From positions 3,986,501 to 4,050,500 of the forward strand of contig NZ_CP048222.1 of assembly GCF_010119975.1 (NCBI RefSeq): a stretch of 64,000 nucleotides of DNA, given 5' to 3'. The stretch is from Rhodocytophaga rosea (lineage in GTDB: Bacteria > Bacteroidota > Bacteroidia > Cytophagales > 172606-1). Position 1 is the stretch's first letter. Every line of letters starts with the position of its first letter. The position numbers and the translations under genes were made by a program. Positions 18,592 to 27,234 of the stretch are shown here, piece after piece. Under the pieces are notes generated by a model that worked only from the letters and a program-made list of their open reading frames with translations, did no database searches and was not told where the DNA came from.

Positions 18592-19629
18592 ATGCAAAAT
18601 ATTAAGTTAACGCAGTATAGTCATGGAGCTGGCTGTGGTTGTAAAATTTCACCTAAAATTTTAGACAGTATTTTAAAATCAGATACTGTCTCAACGCTGT
18701 ATCCTCAGCTATTGGTCGGCAACGAAAGTAAAGATGATGCGGCTGTGATGGATATAGGAAATGGCGAAGCCATTATCAGTACCACCGATTTTTTTATGCC
18801 TATTGTCGATGATGCGTTTGATTTTGGACGTATTGCCTCAGCCAATGCCATTAGTGATGTATATGCGATGGGAGGCGAACCGGTGATGGCCATTGCTGTA
18901 CTGGGTTTTCCGGTAGATAAACTTCCGCCAGAAATTGCCAGGCAAATGCTGGAAGGCAGCCGGGCTGTTTGTAAAGAAGCACGTATTCCCCTGGCCGGTG
19001 GACATAGCATTGATAGCCCCGAACCTATTTTCGGACTGGCAGTAACCGGAAAAGTATCTATTGCCCATCTGAAACAGAACAATACCGCTACTGCCGGATG
19101 TCGGCTTTATCTCACTAAACCTTTGGGTGTAGGCATTCTTACTACTGCCCAGAAAAAAGGCTTGCTTAAACCGCAACATGAGACAATTGCCCCGGCTCAG
19201 ATGGTGCAGCTCAATAGCCTGGGAGCCGCTTTAGGTAAACTGCCCTATGTAAAAGCGCTTACCGATGTAACTGGTTTTGGATTGCTGGGACACCTGACAG
19301 AGATGTGTGAAGGGAGCAACCTGCATGCCGTGGTTGAGTTTGAAAAAGTACCTAAAATTTCAGTCCTGGATGAATATATTGCCCAGAAATGTATTCCGGG
19401 TGGTACGCACCGTAACTGGGATAGTTACGGACATAAAATCGGAAATATTTCTGATCATCAGAAGTTTGTACTGGCCGATCCTCAGACCAGTGGTGGCTTA
19501 CTCATTGCGGTGGAAGAAGGCAAACAAGCTGAATTTGAAAAGTGGCTGCAAACCCAGAACTTTTCATTGCAATCTTTTGGCTATTTAAAAGAAATACAGG
19601 AAGGAGAAAAGATAATTTCCATTGGATAA
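18592..19629 (+). CDS. selD: Selenide, water dikinase
   Basis: SelD of 345 residues makes selenophosphate from selenide and ATP. The N-terminal motif [14 protein letters not shown] carries Cys15 and Lys18, equivalent to the catalytic Cys17 and Lys20 of E. coli SelD. The Cys is encoded as Cys, not as UGA/Sec. The ATP-binding region ([20 protein letters not shown]) and the C-terminal [12 protein letters not shown] block are intact. No selA, selB or tRNA-Sec gene is in the window. An esterase gene follows 45 bp downstream and probably shares the transcript. Confidence 0.95.
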   Translation: MQNIKLTQYSHGAGCGCKISPKILDSILKSDTVSTLYPQLLVGNESKDDAAVMDIGNGEAIISTTDFFMPIVDDAFDFGRIASANAISDVYAMGGEPVMAIAVLGFPVDKLPPEIARQMLEGSRAVCKEARIPLAGGHSIDSPEPIFGLAVTGKVSIAHLKQNNTATAGCRLYLTKPLGVGILTTAQKKGLLKPQHETIAPAQMVQLNSLGAALGKLPYVKALTDVTGFGLLGHLTEMCEGSNLHAVVEFEKVPKISVLDEYIAQKCIPGGTHRNWDSYGHKIGNISDHQKFVLADPQTSGGLLIAVEEGKQAEFEKWLQTQNFSLQSFGYLKEIQEGEKIISIG

Positions 19630-19674
19630 GTGGTAGTTATTTTCAACTATTTATTGTCCATAACTCATTAACCT

Positions 19675-20445
19675 ATGCAACTGTACCATAAACAAGTAGG
19701 AGAAAGCGGAGCACCAATTATTGTTTTACATGGGCTTTTTGGTTCTTCCGACAACTGGCAAGCCATTGGTAAAGCACTTTCTGAAGAATACAAAGTGTTT
19801 ATGATTGACCAGCGGAACCACGGCCGATCTCCCAGGAGCCATGAATTTACCTATGAGGCTATGAGTGAGGACCTGCTTGAGTTTATTGGCCAACACAACC
19901 TGATTATGCCTGTTATTATCGGGCATTCGATGGGCGGAAAAACGGCCATGAAATTTGCCATACAATATCCGGATCTGTTTAGCAAGTTGGTTGTGGTAGA
20001 TATTTCACCCAAATATTATCCGGTTCATCACGGCAGCATTCTGGAAGGCCTGAAATCCATCAATCTACAACAACTCTCTTCCCGGCAGGAAGCAGACGAA
20101 CAATTAGCCAGACATGAACCCCATCCGACCGTGAGGCAGTTTCTGCTCAAAAATCTTCACCGGACCGATCAGGGCACTTTCGACTGGCGTATCAACTTGC
20201 CGGTGCTTGATGAACAGATTGAGAATGTAGGCGAAGCCTTATCCGATGAAAAGAGTATTGATAATCCTACCCTTTTTTTGAATGGAGAACGGTCTGATTA
20301 TATAAAAGCAGAAGACAGAACCTTCATCCGGAAAATATTTACAAAGGCAGAATTTATTACCGTTCGTAATGCCGGCCACTGGGTGCATGCAGAAAAACCA
20401 GATGAGTTTGTGAGTATTGTCAGGCAGTTTATCAAAAGCCGGTAA
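19675..20445 (+). CDS. Alpha/beta-hydrolase, YbfF-like esterase
   Basis: A 256-residue alpha/beta-hydrolase. The oxyanion region is VLHGLFGSSDNW, the nucleophile elbow is IGHSMGGKTAM (Ser), and the catalytic His is in NAGHWVHAEKP. The acidic member is probably in LFLNGERSDY. The sequence resembles E. coli YbfF, which hydrolyses acyl-CoA and short esters; the natural substrate is not known. It is cytosolic, with no signal peptide. A strong terminator lies just downstream, closing a selD-esterase operon. Confidence 0.85.
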   Translation: MQLYHKQVGESGAPIIVLHGLFGSSDNWQAIGKALSEEYKVFMIDQRNHGRSPRSHEFTYEAMSEDLLEFIGQHNLIMPVIIGHSMGGKTAMKFAIQYPDLFSKLVVVDISPKYYPVHHGSILEGLKSINLQQLSSRQEADEQLARHEPHPTVRQFLLKNLHRTDQGTFDWRINLPVLDEQIENVGEALSDEKSIDNPTLFLNGERSDYIKAEDRTFIRKIFTKAEFITVRNAGHWVHAEKPDEFVSIVRQFIKSR

Positions 20446-20465
20446 AATCAGATTGTAAATTCAGT

Positions 20466-20495
20466 AAAACGTCAGATTGAACAGCCTGACGTTTT
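20466..20495 (+). terminator. Rho-independent terminator after the esterase gene
   Basis: The stem AAAACGTCAG (20466-20475) pairs with CTGACGTTTT (20486-20495) around a 10-nt loop, and is followed by a T-rich tract. It ends the selD-esterase unit. Confidence 0.8.
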
Positions 20496-20625
20496 TGTTT
20501 ATTCACTTCAATTCCTCTTTAGGTTGATATATGTTTGAAAACCATTTCAACTAGGCTTCGTTATGTTCAAGCATAATTTTTATTTTGCATAATATTGCTC
20601 CTGCCACCACGACCAGTTTAATTGC

Positions 20626-21435
20626 ATGAACAAAAATAAGTACGCTTTCTATCTTTATGGATTATTCTTTTTCTGTATAGCTGCCATTCCGACGGCCTTT
20701 GCCCAAACAACTCCTGGCGATTCTTTAACCGTTTCTGTTGAAGATAGTTTATCAGCACGTGAACCATTTATCATTTTAGATAGCCTCAGGTACCGTTTTA
20801 TCGGTGATGGCAATTTTACGAGGGGGAATGTAAACCGCACCTTAATGGTGCTACGGGCTGAGATTATTTACAATGGGCCAATTGTCACTCTTACTACCAA
20901 TCCAAGGTTTACGTATGGCAAGCAAAACAACATTCTGGCCGAACGGGATACCTATGTAGATTTATTTATCGATATTTATAAGAACAGGCGGGTATATGGC
21001 TTTGGCCTGGCAACCATAGAAACCAGTAACCTGAGGGGAATTACGTTGCGGCAATTAGCTGGTGCAGGAGCCGGATTCCGCTTGTGGCGTACCAAAGAAC
21101 AATCTCTTTCCTTAACCAATGCGATTATTTATGAATCTACAGATTTCAGAGAACGGCCTACCGTTACAACATGGCGGAATTCAACCAGATTAAAGGGTTT
21201 ACATACATTTCTGCAAAACAGGATACGCCTTACCCATATTACTTTTCTCCAGCCTTCTTTGAGTGATATTTCAAACCTGCGCTGGAATACGATTATTACC
21301 CTGGAACTGCCGCTTAATAAATGGATAAGCCTGCGTTCTGCTTTTGAAAATTCGTATGAAAGTGTGGTAGAATCTACCCGGAAACGGAATGATTCGCGGC
21401 TGACATTTGGTATATCCATCGGTAACAAACCTTAG
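20626..21435 (+). CDS. DUF481 outer-membrane protein
   Basis: A 269-residue beta-barrel protein with a signal peptide (IAAIPTAFAQ). It shows the DUF481 pattern of repeated amphipathic strands, for example FIGDGNFTRGNVNRTLM, VTLTTNPRFTYGKQNN and RRVYGFGLATIETSN. A C-terminal strand RLTFGISIGN suits insertion by the Bam machinery. The family includes YdiY and is otherwise uncharacterised. It is convergent with glmS, whose stop lies 16 bp away. Confidence 0.75.
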   Translation: MNKNKYAFYLYGLFFFCIAAIPTAFAQTTPGDSLTVSVEDSLSAREPFIILDSLRYRFIGDGNFTRGNVNRTLMVLRAEIIYNGPIVTLTTNPRFTYGKQNNILAERDTYVDLFIDIYKNRRVYGFGLATIETSNLRGITLRQLAGAGAGFRLWRTKEQSLSLTNAIIYESTDFRERPTVTTWRNSTRLKGLHTFLQNRIRLTHITFLQPSLSDISNLRWNTIITLELPLNKWISLRSAFENSYESVVESTRKRNDSRLTFGISIGNKP

Positions 21436-21450
21436 CAAAGTCTTGATTCT

Positions 21451-23286
21451 CTATTCTACCGTTACAGATTTAGCCAGATTCCGAGGCTGGTCTACATTAC
21501 AACCCCGCATGACAGCAATATAATAGGAAAGAAGTTGCAAGGGAATAACAGCCAGAATAGGAGTTAATGCTTCATGGGTAGCCGGAATCTCAATCACAAA
21601 TTCAGCCATTTGTTTGATTAACTGGTCGCCTTCAGTTACTACGGCAATCACCCGGCCTTTCCGGGCTCTCACTTCTTGAATATTGGAAACAATTTTTTCA
21701 TAAGAGCTGTCTTTGGTGGCAATAAAAACTACTGGCATTTCTTCATCTATCAGAGCGATAGGGCCATGTTTCATTTCGGCTGCCGGATATCCTTCTGCAT
21801 GAATGTAAGAGATTTCTTTTAGTTTGAGCGCACCTTCTAAAGCTACCGGGAAATTATAGCCCCTACCCAGATATAAGAAGTTACGGGCATCTTTGAAAAT
21901 ATCTGCGATGTATTTAATCTGGGCATTGCTGTTAAGTGCCTGTTGGATTTTAACAGGAATATCTTCAAAAGCAGTCAATAGTTCCCTATATACTTTGTCT
22001 GAGATCGTTCCTCTTGATTTGGCAGCTACTATGGCCATCATCGAAAGCACCGTAACCTGTGCTGTAAAAGCCTTCGTACTGGCTACCCCAATTTCAGGTC
22101 CGGCATGGGTATACGCACCAGCATGCGTAGCCCTAGGAATAGAAGCTCCCACTACATTACAAACGCCGAAAATAACAGCTCCTTTTGATTTGGCTAACTC
22201 TATGGCAGCCAGGGTATCCGCTGTTTCACCAGACTGTGAAATGGCAATTACAATATCTTCAGGATTGATAACCGGGTTTCTGTACCGGAACTCCGACGCA
22301 TATTCTACTTCTACGGGAATACGGGCATATTCTTCAAAAATATACTCTGCTACCAGACCGGCATGCCAGGAGGTTCCACAACCCAGAATAATAATACGTT
22401 GCGCCTGGGTTAATTTATCCAGGTATTCCCGTAGACCGCCCAGCATAATTTGTCCTTTTTCGGCACTGATTCTTCCTCGCATGCTGTCTTTTACAGATTT
22501 GGGCTGCTCAAAAATCTCCTTTAACATAAAATGCTCGAAGCCGCCTTTCTCAATTGATTCCAGCTCAAGCTCCAGTTTATGTACATAAGGAATGATATGG
22601 ATATCTTCCAGATTTTTAATATCCAGTTGATTATCAGAGATAACAGCGATCTGATGGTCATCTAAATAAATAACCTCATTGGTATATTCTATAATTGGAG
22701 TAGCATCAGAAGCCAGAAAATACTCATCTTTTCCCACGCCTATTACCAGCGGACTTCCTTTCCGGGCGGCAATTAGTTTCCGGGGACTATCTCTCGACAT
22801 AATCACGATGGCATAGGCGCCTACTACTTCCTGCAAAGCCAGCCTTACAGCTTCCTCAAGAGAGCACTGGGCTTTTTTCTGAATATCTTCAATAAAATGT
22901 ATCAGAACCTCCGAATCTGTTTCGCTTAAAAATATATGTCCTTTGTTAATCAGATCCTGCTTAATTACACTATAGTTTTCGATAATACCATTGTGGATAA
23001 TAGCCAGATTTTTACTTGCAGAATAATGTGGATGTGCATTTACATCGTTGGGTTCGCCATGTGTTGCCCACCGGGTGTGTCCAATACCAATATTCCCTGA
23101 TAGATGTTCGTGCTGGAGATGAGATTCCAGTTCGCTTACCTTGCCTTTCTTTTTATAAACGTTGAGCCCTCCATTTAATAAGGCAACCCCTGTGCTGTCA
23201 TATCCGCGGTATTCAAGCCTTTTTAAACCTTTAATAATTATTGGATAGGCATCTTTCTGGCCAGTATATGCTACGATTCCACACAT
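21451..23286 (-). CDS. glmS: Glutamine-fructose-6-phosphate aminotransferase
   Basis: GlmS of 611 residues makes glucosamine-6-phosphate from fructose-6-phosphate and glutamine, the first step toward peptidoglycan and lipopolysaccharide amino sugars. Cys2 (MCGIVAYTG) is the N-terminal nucleophile of the glutaminase domain, with RLEYRGYDSTG and HTRWATHGEPN following. Two SIS isomerase domains (ILGCGTSWHAG, ISQSGETADT) and the C-terminal NLAKSVTVE are present. Length is normal for the family. A -7-like promoter lies about 120 bp upstream; no glmS ribozyme core was recognised in the leader. Confidence 0.97.
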   Translation of the reverse strand: MCGIVAYTGQKDAYPIIIKGLKRLEYRGYDSTGVALLNGGLNVYKKKGKVSELESHLQHEHLSGNIGIGHTRWATHGEPNDVNAHPHYSASKNLAIIHNGIIENYSVIKQDLINKGHIFLSETDSEVLIHFIEDIQKKAQCSLEEAVRLALQEVVGAYAIVIMSRDSPRKLIAARKGSPLVIGVGKDEYFLASDATPIIEYTNEVIYLDDHQIAVISDNQLDIKNLEDIHIIPYVHKLELELESIEKGGFEHFMLKEIFEQPKSVKDSMRGRISAEKGQIMLGGLREYLDKLTQAQRIIILGCGTSWHAGLVAEYIFEEYARIPVEVEYASEFRYRNPVINPEDIVIAISQSGETADTLAAIELAKSKGAVIFGVCNVVGASIPRATHAGAYTHAGPEIGVASTKAFTAQVTVLSMMAIVAAKSRGTISDKVYRELLTAFEDIPVKIQQALNSNAQIKYIADIFKDARNFLYLGRGYNFPVALEGALKLKEISYIHAEGYPAAEMKHGPIALIDEEMPVVFIATKDSSYEKIVSNIQEVRARKGRVIAVVTEGDQLIKQMAEFVIEIPATHEALTPILAVIPLQLLSYYIAVMRGCNVDQPRNLAKSVTVE

Positions 23287-23407
23287 AATAGTTTTATTTA
23301 GAGGTGGGTGATAATTAAAGATTACTTAAAAAAATAAAATCTGATTGAGAAAAAACAGGATACAAATGAGAATTTAAACTTATATGCCTTTTTTATATAA
23401 TTAACGG

Positions 23408-23415
23408 CAAATATA
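23408..23415 (-). promoter_or_regulatory. Candidate -7 promoter element for glmS
   Basis: On the minus strand this reads TATATTTG, an exact match to the Bacteroidota -7 consensus TAnnTTTG. It would give a 5' leader of roughly 115 nt before the glmS ATG. No matching -33 TTG is obvious at the usual spacing. Confidence 0.4.
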
Positions 23416-23532
23416 GAAGTTAATATATAGAAAAAAATAAGCATTTATCTTACAGATGGTACATTACATTCTGTAAAATAAATGCCTGAAGGAGTGAGTT
23501 ATTAATATTTCTTCTCTCTATCTCATCTACCT

Positions 23533-24894
23533 TTATTGAGAGTCAACCAGTGTATAATATACTCTGAGCTTTATCGGATTGGTTGGATGTTTACGGCTTC
23601 CTATTACCAGCCTATCTACACTGCGCTCATAATAAGGCGTATTTGCCGGTAGACTAAATGTATTATTAGAATTTGCTGCTATTGTCAGAAAGCCTACAGA
23701 AGGTAAAGACAGAAATAATCCATTAGTGGCAGAAGGTTGGTAAAGTAAGTTATTTATATACTGATTAATTGAAAAAGTATATGTCTTTTTTGTGCTGTTA
23801 TAATTAGCTATATTAGGAATACCACGTGTAAAATCACCCTCCAAAGGGATATACCTGATGGCAGAGTCACTAACCAGTTTGTTATCTGTACCTGTTCCGT
23901 AAAGGGTTAGCACTGGTGGAGGAGTTGCCGCATTTACAACGGTACCATCAACCGGAGCAATCACTAATTCTGCCCGGTTGATGCCTATATTTCCTTTTTC
24001 TATTAATTTTTTAATATCCGGAAACTCAACCTTTGTCATTAAACCTATACCAGCCTGCACATAAGATAACTCCCCTGCATTTGCTGACGGAAGGGCGTCA
24101 TAGGGATTTTGCAAGCCTGCTAGCACACCTGTTCTTTCACTCTGGATATGATTAAAATTAAGGCCATCCAGAAAAAATTCATACGTTTTCTGGTCAGCGG
24201 AGGCACTATTATGATAATACAAACGTAAAACAGTAGCTGTACTGCTGGCTGTAATGATAGGTGCGATAACAGCCCCATTATCCGTTTCACCACCCATGAG
24301 CGCTAACCCATAAAAACTGCTGAAAAACTCTGCTTCCGATTTACCGGCAAAACTCATCAACTGATTCCCCAGTTCATTACTCAAGCGGAATCTTAAAGTA
24401 TCTCTCTTTGTATTTGCTACAAAATTTAAGCTACCTACCGGAGTAGATTCATAAGGTAATTTATCATAATTGTAATATACTTTCCGGCGCAAGCTATCTG
24501 TCAGACGGTGTACAAAAAGATTCTGAGCCTGGCCGGTATTGCCATAATCATACTCATAATCCAGAATCAGCACCAGAGAATCAAATGTGAGAGATGTACC
24601 TAAATTTAATGTACTATCAATTGAACTATAGCGGACCTGCAAAAAACTTTTAGCTGTAATGGTACCCAGAACCGGATCCTGGTAACGGCCAGCCAGAAAG
24701 TAGGGACTTCTATGGGTACGAACAGAATCGACAAGGATAGTAGTCGTTTGTACATCCAGGTCTTCTGTAAAAAGAACCCCAAAGTTCTGGTTCTCGGGTT
24801 GTAAATCCAAGCCAATATCTTTGGGGTCCTCACAAGAAAAAAAAGCAAATGACAGGAGAGCGAAAAAAGCTATTCTTTTAATTAAAAAGTTCAT
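23533..24894 (-). CDS. DUF4270 lipoprotein
   Basis: A protein of 453 residues. The start at 24894 gives a clean lipoprotein signal, MNFLIKRIAFFALLSFAFFSC; an upstream in-frame start would add an unlikely 15-residue extension. The mature part matches DUF4270: EDPKDIGLDLQPENQNFGV, followed by a beta-rich body with LTFDSLVLILDYEY. The family is common in Bacteroidota and has no established role. Its first codons overlap the end of the GT5-like gene by 17 bp, suggesting translational coupling. Confidence 0.85.
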   Translation of the reverse strand: MNFLIKRIAFFALLSFAFFSCEDPKDIGLDLQPENQNFGVLFTEDLDVQTTTILVDSVRTHRSPYFLAGRYQDPVLGTITAKSFLQVRYSSIDSTLNLGTSLTFDSLVLILDYEYDYGNTGQAQNLFVHRLTDSLRRKVYYNYDKLPYESTPVGSLNFVANTKRDTLRFRLSNELGNQLMSFAGKSEAEFFSSFYGLALMGGETDNGAVIAPIITASSTATVLRLYYHNSASADQKTYEFFLDGLNFNHIQSERTGVLAGLQNPYDALPSANAGELSYVQAGIGLMTKVEFPDIKKLIEKGNIGINRAELVIAPVDGTVVNAATPPPVLTLYGTGTDNKLVSDSAIRYIPLEGDFTRGIPNIANYNSTKKTYTFSINQYINNLLYQPSATNGLFLSLPSVGFLTIAANSNNTFSLPANTPYYERSVDRLVIGSRKHPTNPIKLRVYYTLVDSQ

Positions 24895-25690
24895 TATAAA
24901 GATTATAGTAGGACTCTGAGAAATTTTCATTCTGCTCAATAAAATTGATCTTTTTATGATTGTCTAACTCCTCAAACAATTTATTGAGACTTGTACTGAA
25001 ATCCTCTTCTGCTTTAATAACGGCATCGGCATACTCTACGCCAATCTTAATAAATCCTTCATAATCGGCAGATTTAAGCTTATCCAGCATCGTATCCTCA
25101 ATATCCATCATCTTTACTTTACTCAGCAAGTCGCTATCGAATTTATGGGCAAAGAAGCTATTATAGATCGTGAATACAGTTTTGGTATCTTTAAACATGG
25201 GATCATTCTTATAGGTTGTTTTCAGATACATGGGTATTAAACTTGTCATCCAGTCGTTGCAATGCACAATATCGGGTGACCAGCCTAATTTTTTTACCGT
25301 TTCAATTACACCTTTGCAGAAGAATATAGCCCGCTCGTCGTTATCAGCATGGAATCGGTTTTCCTTATCAAAGAAAACGGATTTTCTGTGGAAGTAGTCT
25401 TCGTTATCAATAAAATATACTTGCAGTTTGGCACTGGGAACAGAAGCAACTTTAATAATCAAAGGCTTTTCTTCTTCACCTACTGCGATATTGATACCGG
25501 AAAGCCTCACCACTTCGTGTAACCTGTTTTTGCGTTCGTTGATCAAACCAAAACGGGGAACCAATATCCGGATTTCCATACCCCGCTCTTGCATGGCTTG
25601 CGGAAGTTTTCTGACAAAATCAGCCACCTCTGAGGTTTGAAGAAAAGGATTGATTTCACTTGCTACATAAAGGATTCGGAATTTTGACAT
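24878..25690 (-). CDS. Glycogen/starch-synthase N-domain (GT5-like) protein
   Basis: A 270-residue protein matching only the N-terminal Rossmann domain of GT5 glycogen synthases, which are normally about 480 residues. Recognisable parts are ILYVASEINPFLQTSEVADF, EIRILVPRFGLINERKN, and PDIVHCNDWMTSLIPMYLK. The ADP-glucose-binding KxGGL motif is replaced by LQTSEVADF and the second glycosyltransferase lobe is absent, so classical glycogen synthase activity is unlikely. It is divergent from panC and coupled to DUF4270, an arrangement I associate with Bacteroidota. Confidence 0.8.
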   Translation of the reverse strand: MSKFRILYVASEINPFLQTSEVADFVRKLPQAMQERGMEIRILVPRFGLINERKNRLHEVVRLSGINIAVGEEEKPLIIKVASVPSAKLQVYFIDNEDYFHRKSVFFDKENRFHADNDERAIFFCKGVIETVKKLGWSPDIVHCNDWMTSLIPMYLKTTYKNDPMFKDTKTVFTIYNSFFAHKFDSDLLSKVKMMDIEDTMLDKLKSADYEGFIKIGVEYADAVIKAEEDFSTSLNKLFEELDNHKKINFIEQNENFSESYYNLYNELFN

Positions 25691-25726
25691 ATATATGTGA
25701 GTTTTGGACTAAGCACTATGGGCTTG

Positions 25727-25756
25727 CAAAAATATACAAAAATTCTCGCAATTCAA
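25727..25756 (-). promoter_or_regulatory. Bacteroidota-type promoter for the GT5-like/DUF4270 operon
   Basis: On the minus strand, TTG (25754-25756) lies 19 nt before TATTTTTG (25727-25734). This fits the TTG-N19-TAnnTTTG consensus of the Bacteroidota primary sigma factor. Transcription would start near 25720, leaving about 30 nt of leader before the ATG at 25690. Confidence 0.55.
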
Positions 25757-25937
25757 CATTTTTTATTGCGAAAGATGTATTATTGTGCCAATTTGCCTCG
25801 GTATTACCTCATTTTGCGCTATGTAACAGGAGGTATACACCAGCCAGCTTTTATTAAACAAACCCCTGTTTGATACTTTTACTTATCATTATTATCTCTT
25901 TTTTGACAGGCATGTTGAAATATGCCGGATATACCTT

Positions 25938-26780
25938 ATGCACATTTTTACAGAAATTCATCCGCTTCAGTCATATGTACAAGCACAAAGGCAATCTGGA
26001 AAAACCATTGGATTTGTTCCTACAATGGGTGCATTGCATGCCGGGCATTTGTCGTTGATAAGCATAGCAAAAAAAGAGTGTGAAGTAGTAATTTGCAGTA
26101 TTTATGTAAATCCTACCCAGTTCAATAACAGCAACGATCTGGCTAAATATCCCAGAACCCTCGAAACAGATCAGCATCTCTTGCAAGAGGCTGGCTGTAC
26201 GGCCGTATTTATTCCATCGGATCGGATCATGTATCCGCAGCCCTTACAGATCAAATTAAATTTTGGATACCTGGAAACTGTGATGGAAGGTAAATTCAGG
26301 CCCGGGCATTTTAGTGGCGTAGGTGTAGTAGTAAGCAAATTATTTCATATGGTAATGCCAGATGCGGCCTACTTCGGCCAGAAAGACTTACAGCAATTTG
26401 CTATTATCCGGCAACTGGTAACCGATCTTTCATTTAATACCAGGCTGGTATGTTGCCCTATCAGCCGGGAAAAAGATGGACTGGCTATGTCGTCCAGAAA
26501 TATGCGGCTCAACCCTGCGCAACGTGCAGTTGCCCCTATCCTTTATCAAACTCTGCAAAAAGCCAGACAATGGGCATTGCAAATGCCTGTGGCTGAAGTA
26601 AAACAAAAAGTAGAACTTCAGCTGGGAAAAGTACCCGAAGTGAAACTGGAGTATTTTGAAATAGCAGACAGTATTACCCTGCAGCCGATAGAAGAAGTAA
26701 GGAATCAAGCTTCTCTATGTATTGCTGCTTACATCGACGACATCCGCCTGATCGACAATGTGTTTCTGTTTGATGAGTAG
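25938..26780 (+). CDS. panC: Pantoate-beta-alanine ligase
   Basis: PanC of 280 residues joins pantoate and beta-alanine, using ATP, in pantothenate (coenzyme A) synthesis. The nucleotide-binding motif is FVPTMGALHAGHLSLI. The sequence SIYVNPTQFNNSNDLAKYPR and the substrate loop FGQKDLQQFAIIRQLV follow. The KMSKS-like loop is SREKDGLAMSSRN. Length and motifs are complete. PanD, the beta-alanine source, is encoded about 16.5 kb downstream on the other side of the chemosensory island. Confidence 0.97.
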   Translation: MHIFTEIHPLQSYVQAQRQSGKTIGFVPTMGALHAGHLSLISIAKKECEVVICSIYVNPTQFNNSNDLAKYPRTLETDQHLLQEAGCTAVFIPSDRIMYPQPLQIKLNFGYLETVMEGKFRPGHFSGVGVVVSKLFHMVMPDAAYFGQKDLQQFAIIRQLVTDLSFNTRLVCCPISREKDGLAMSSRNMRLNPAQRAVAPILYQTLQKARQWALQMPVAEVKQKVELQLGKVPEVKLEYFEIADSITLQPIEEVRNQASLCIAAYIDDIRLIDNVFLFDE

Positions 26781-27234
26781 GGAAATTCTTTACCAAGGAA
26801 TGGGCTTATTTTGTATAGTATTCAGTTGTTGCATCCAAATACTATACTAGTAAGTGATAAGCCTGCCATAATATTACACCTTCTCTAAAATGGTTAAAAT
26901 TACCTCAACACCACAATATAAAGTGTCATAAGCAGGTATTTGGCATTTTTTGAATATTTATCTTTCTTATAATAATTGTTATTTCAGCTTCTTCCTATGC
27001 TGCACACAGCAATATGTAACAAAGTATACGCCCCTATTACATTTGCATTGTTTCAAATTTATCTGCCAAAAAGTATTTGAAGTAAATGCCCAATCTTGTA
27101 ATTCAGATTTTACATAGGGTTAAGCCAATAAATTAAAGTAAAGAGATTGTCAAGATAATTATTAATTATCCGGAAACGGCTTATCTGATGCTGTGAGGAT
27201 TGTAGATATTATCATTTTTTAATGCTTCAGATCA
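26781..27234. other. 454-bp intergenic region with hairpin
   Basis: No gene is seen. GTATAGTATT (26813-26822) and AATACTATAC (26838-26847) form a 10-bp inverted repeat 33 bp after panC. AAGCCTGCCATA (26859-26870) has an inverted copy at 13517-13528. The rest is AT-rich, and no promoter with both elements was identified for the sensor gene. Confidence 0.4.

Noticed and set aside
18592-19629. SelD as a selenoprotein
   Set aside because: The catalytic position is encoded as Cys; there is no in-frame UGA.
21893-22588. 231-codon open frame on the + strand opposite glmS
   Set aside because: It lies wholly within glmS, and its translation is low-complexity Ser/Ala/Ile sequence without domain features. 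It is a shadow of the real gene.
23287-23532. Possible glmS ribozyme upstream of glmS
   Set aside because: The leader is AT-rich and I could not find the conserved core or pairing pattern. That ribozyme is known mainly from Gram-positive bacteria.
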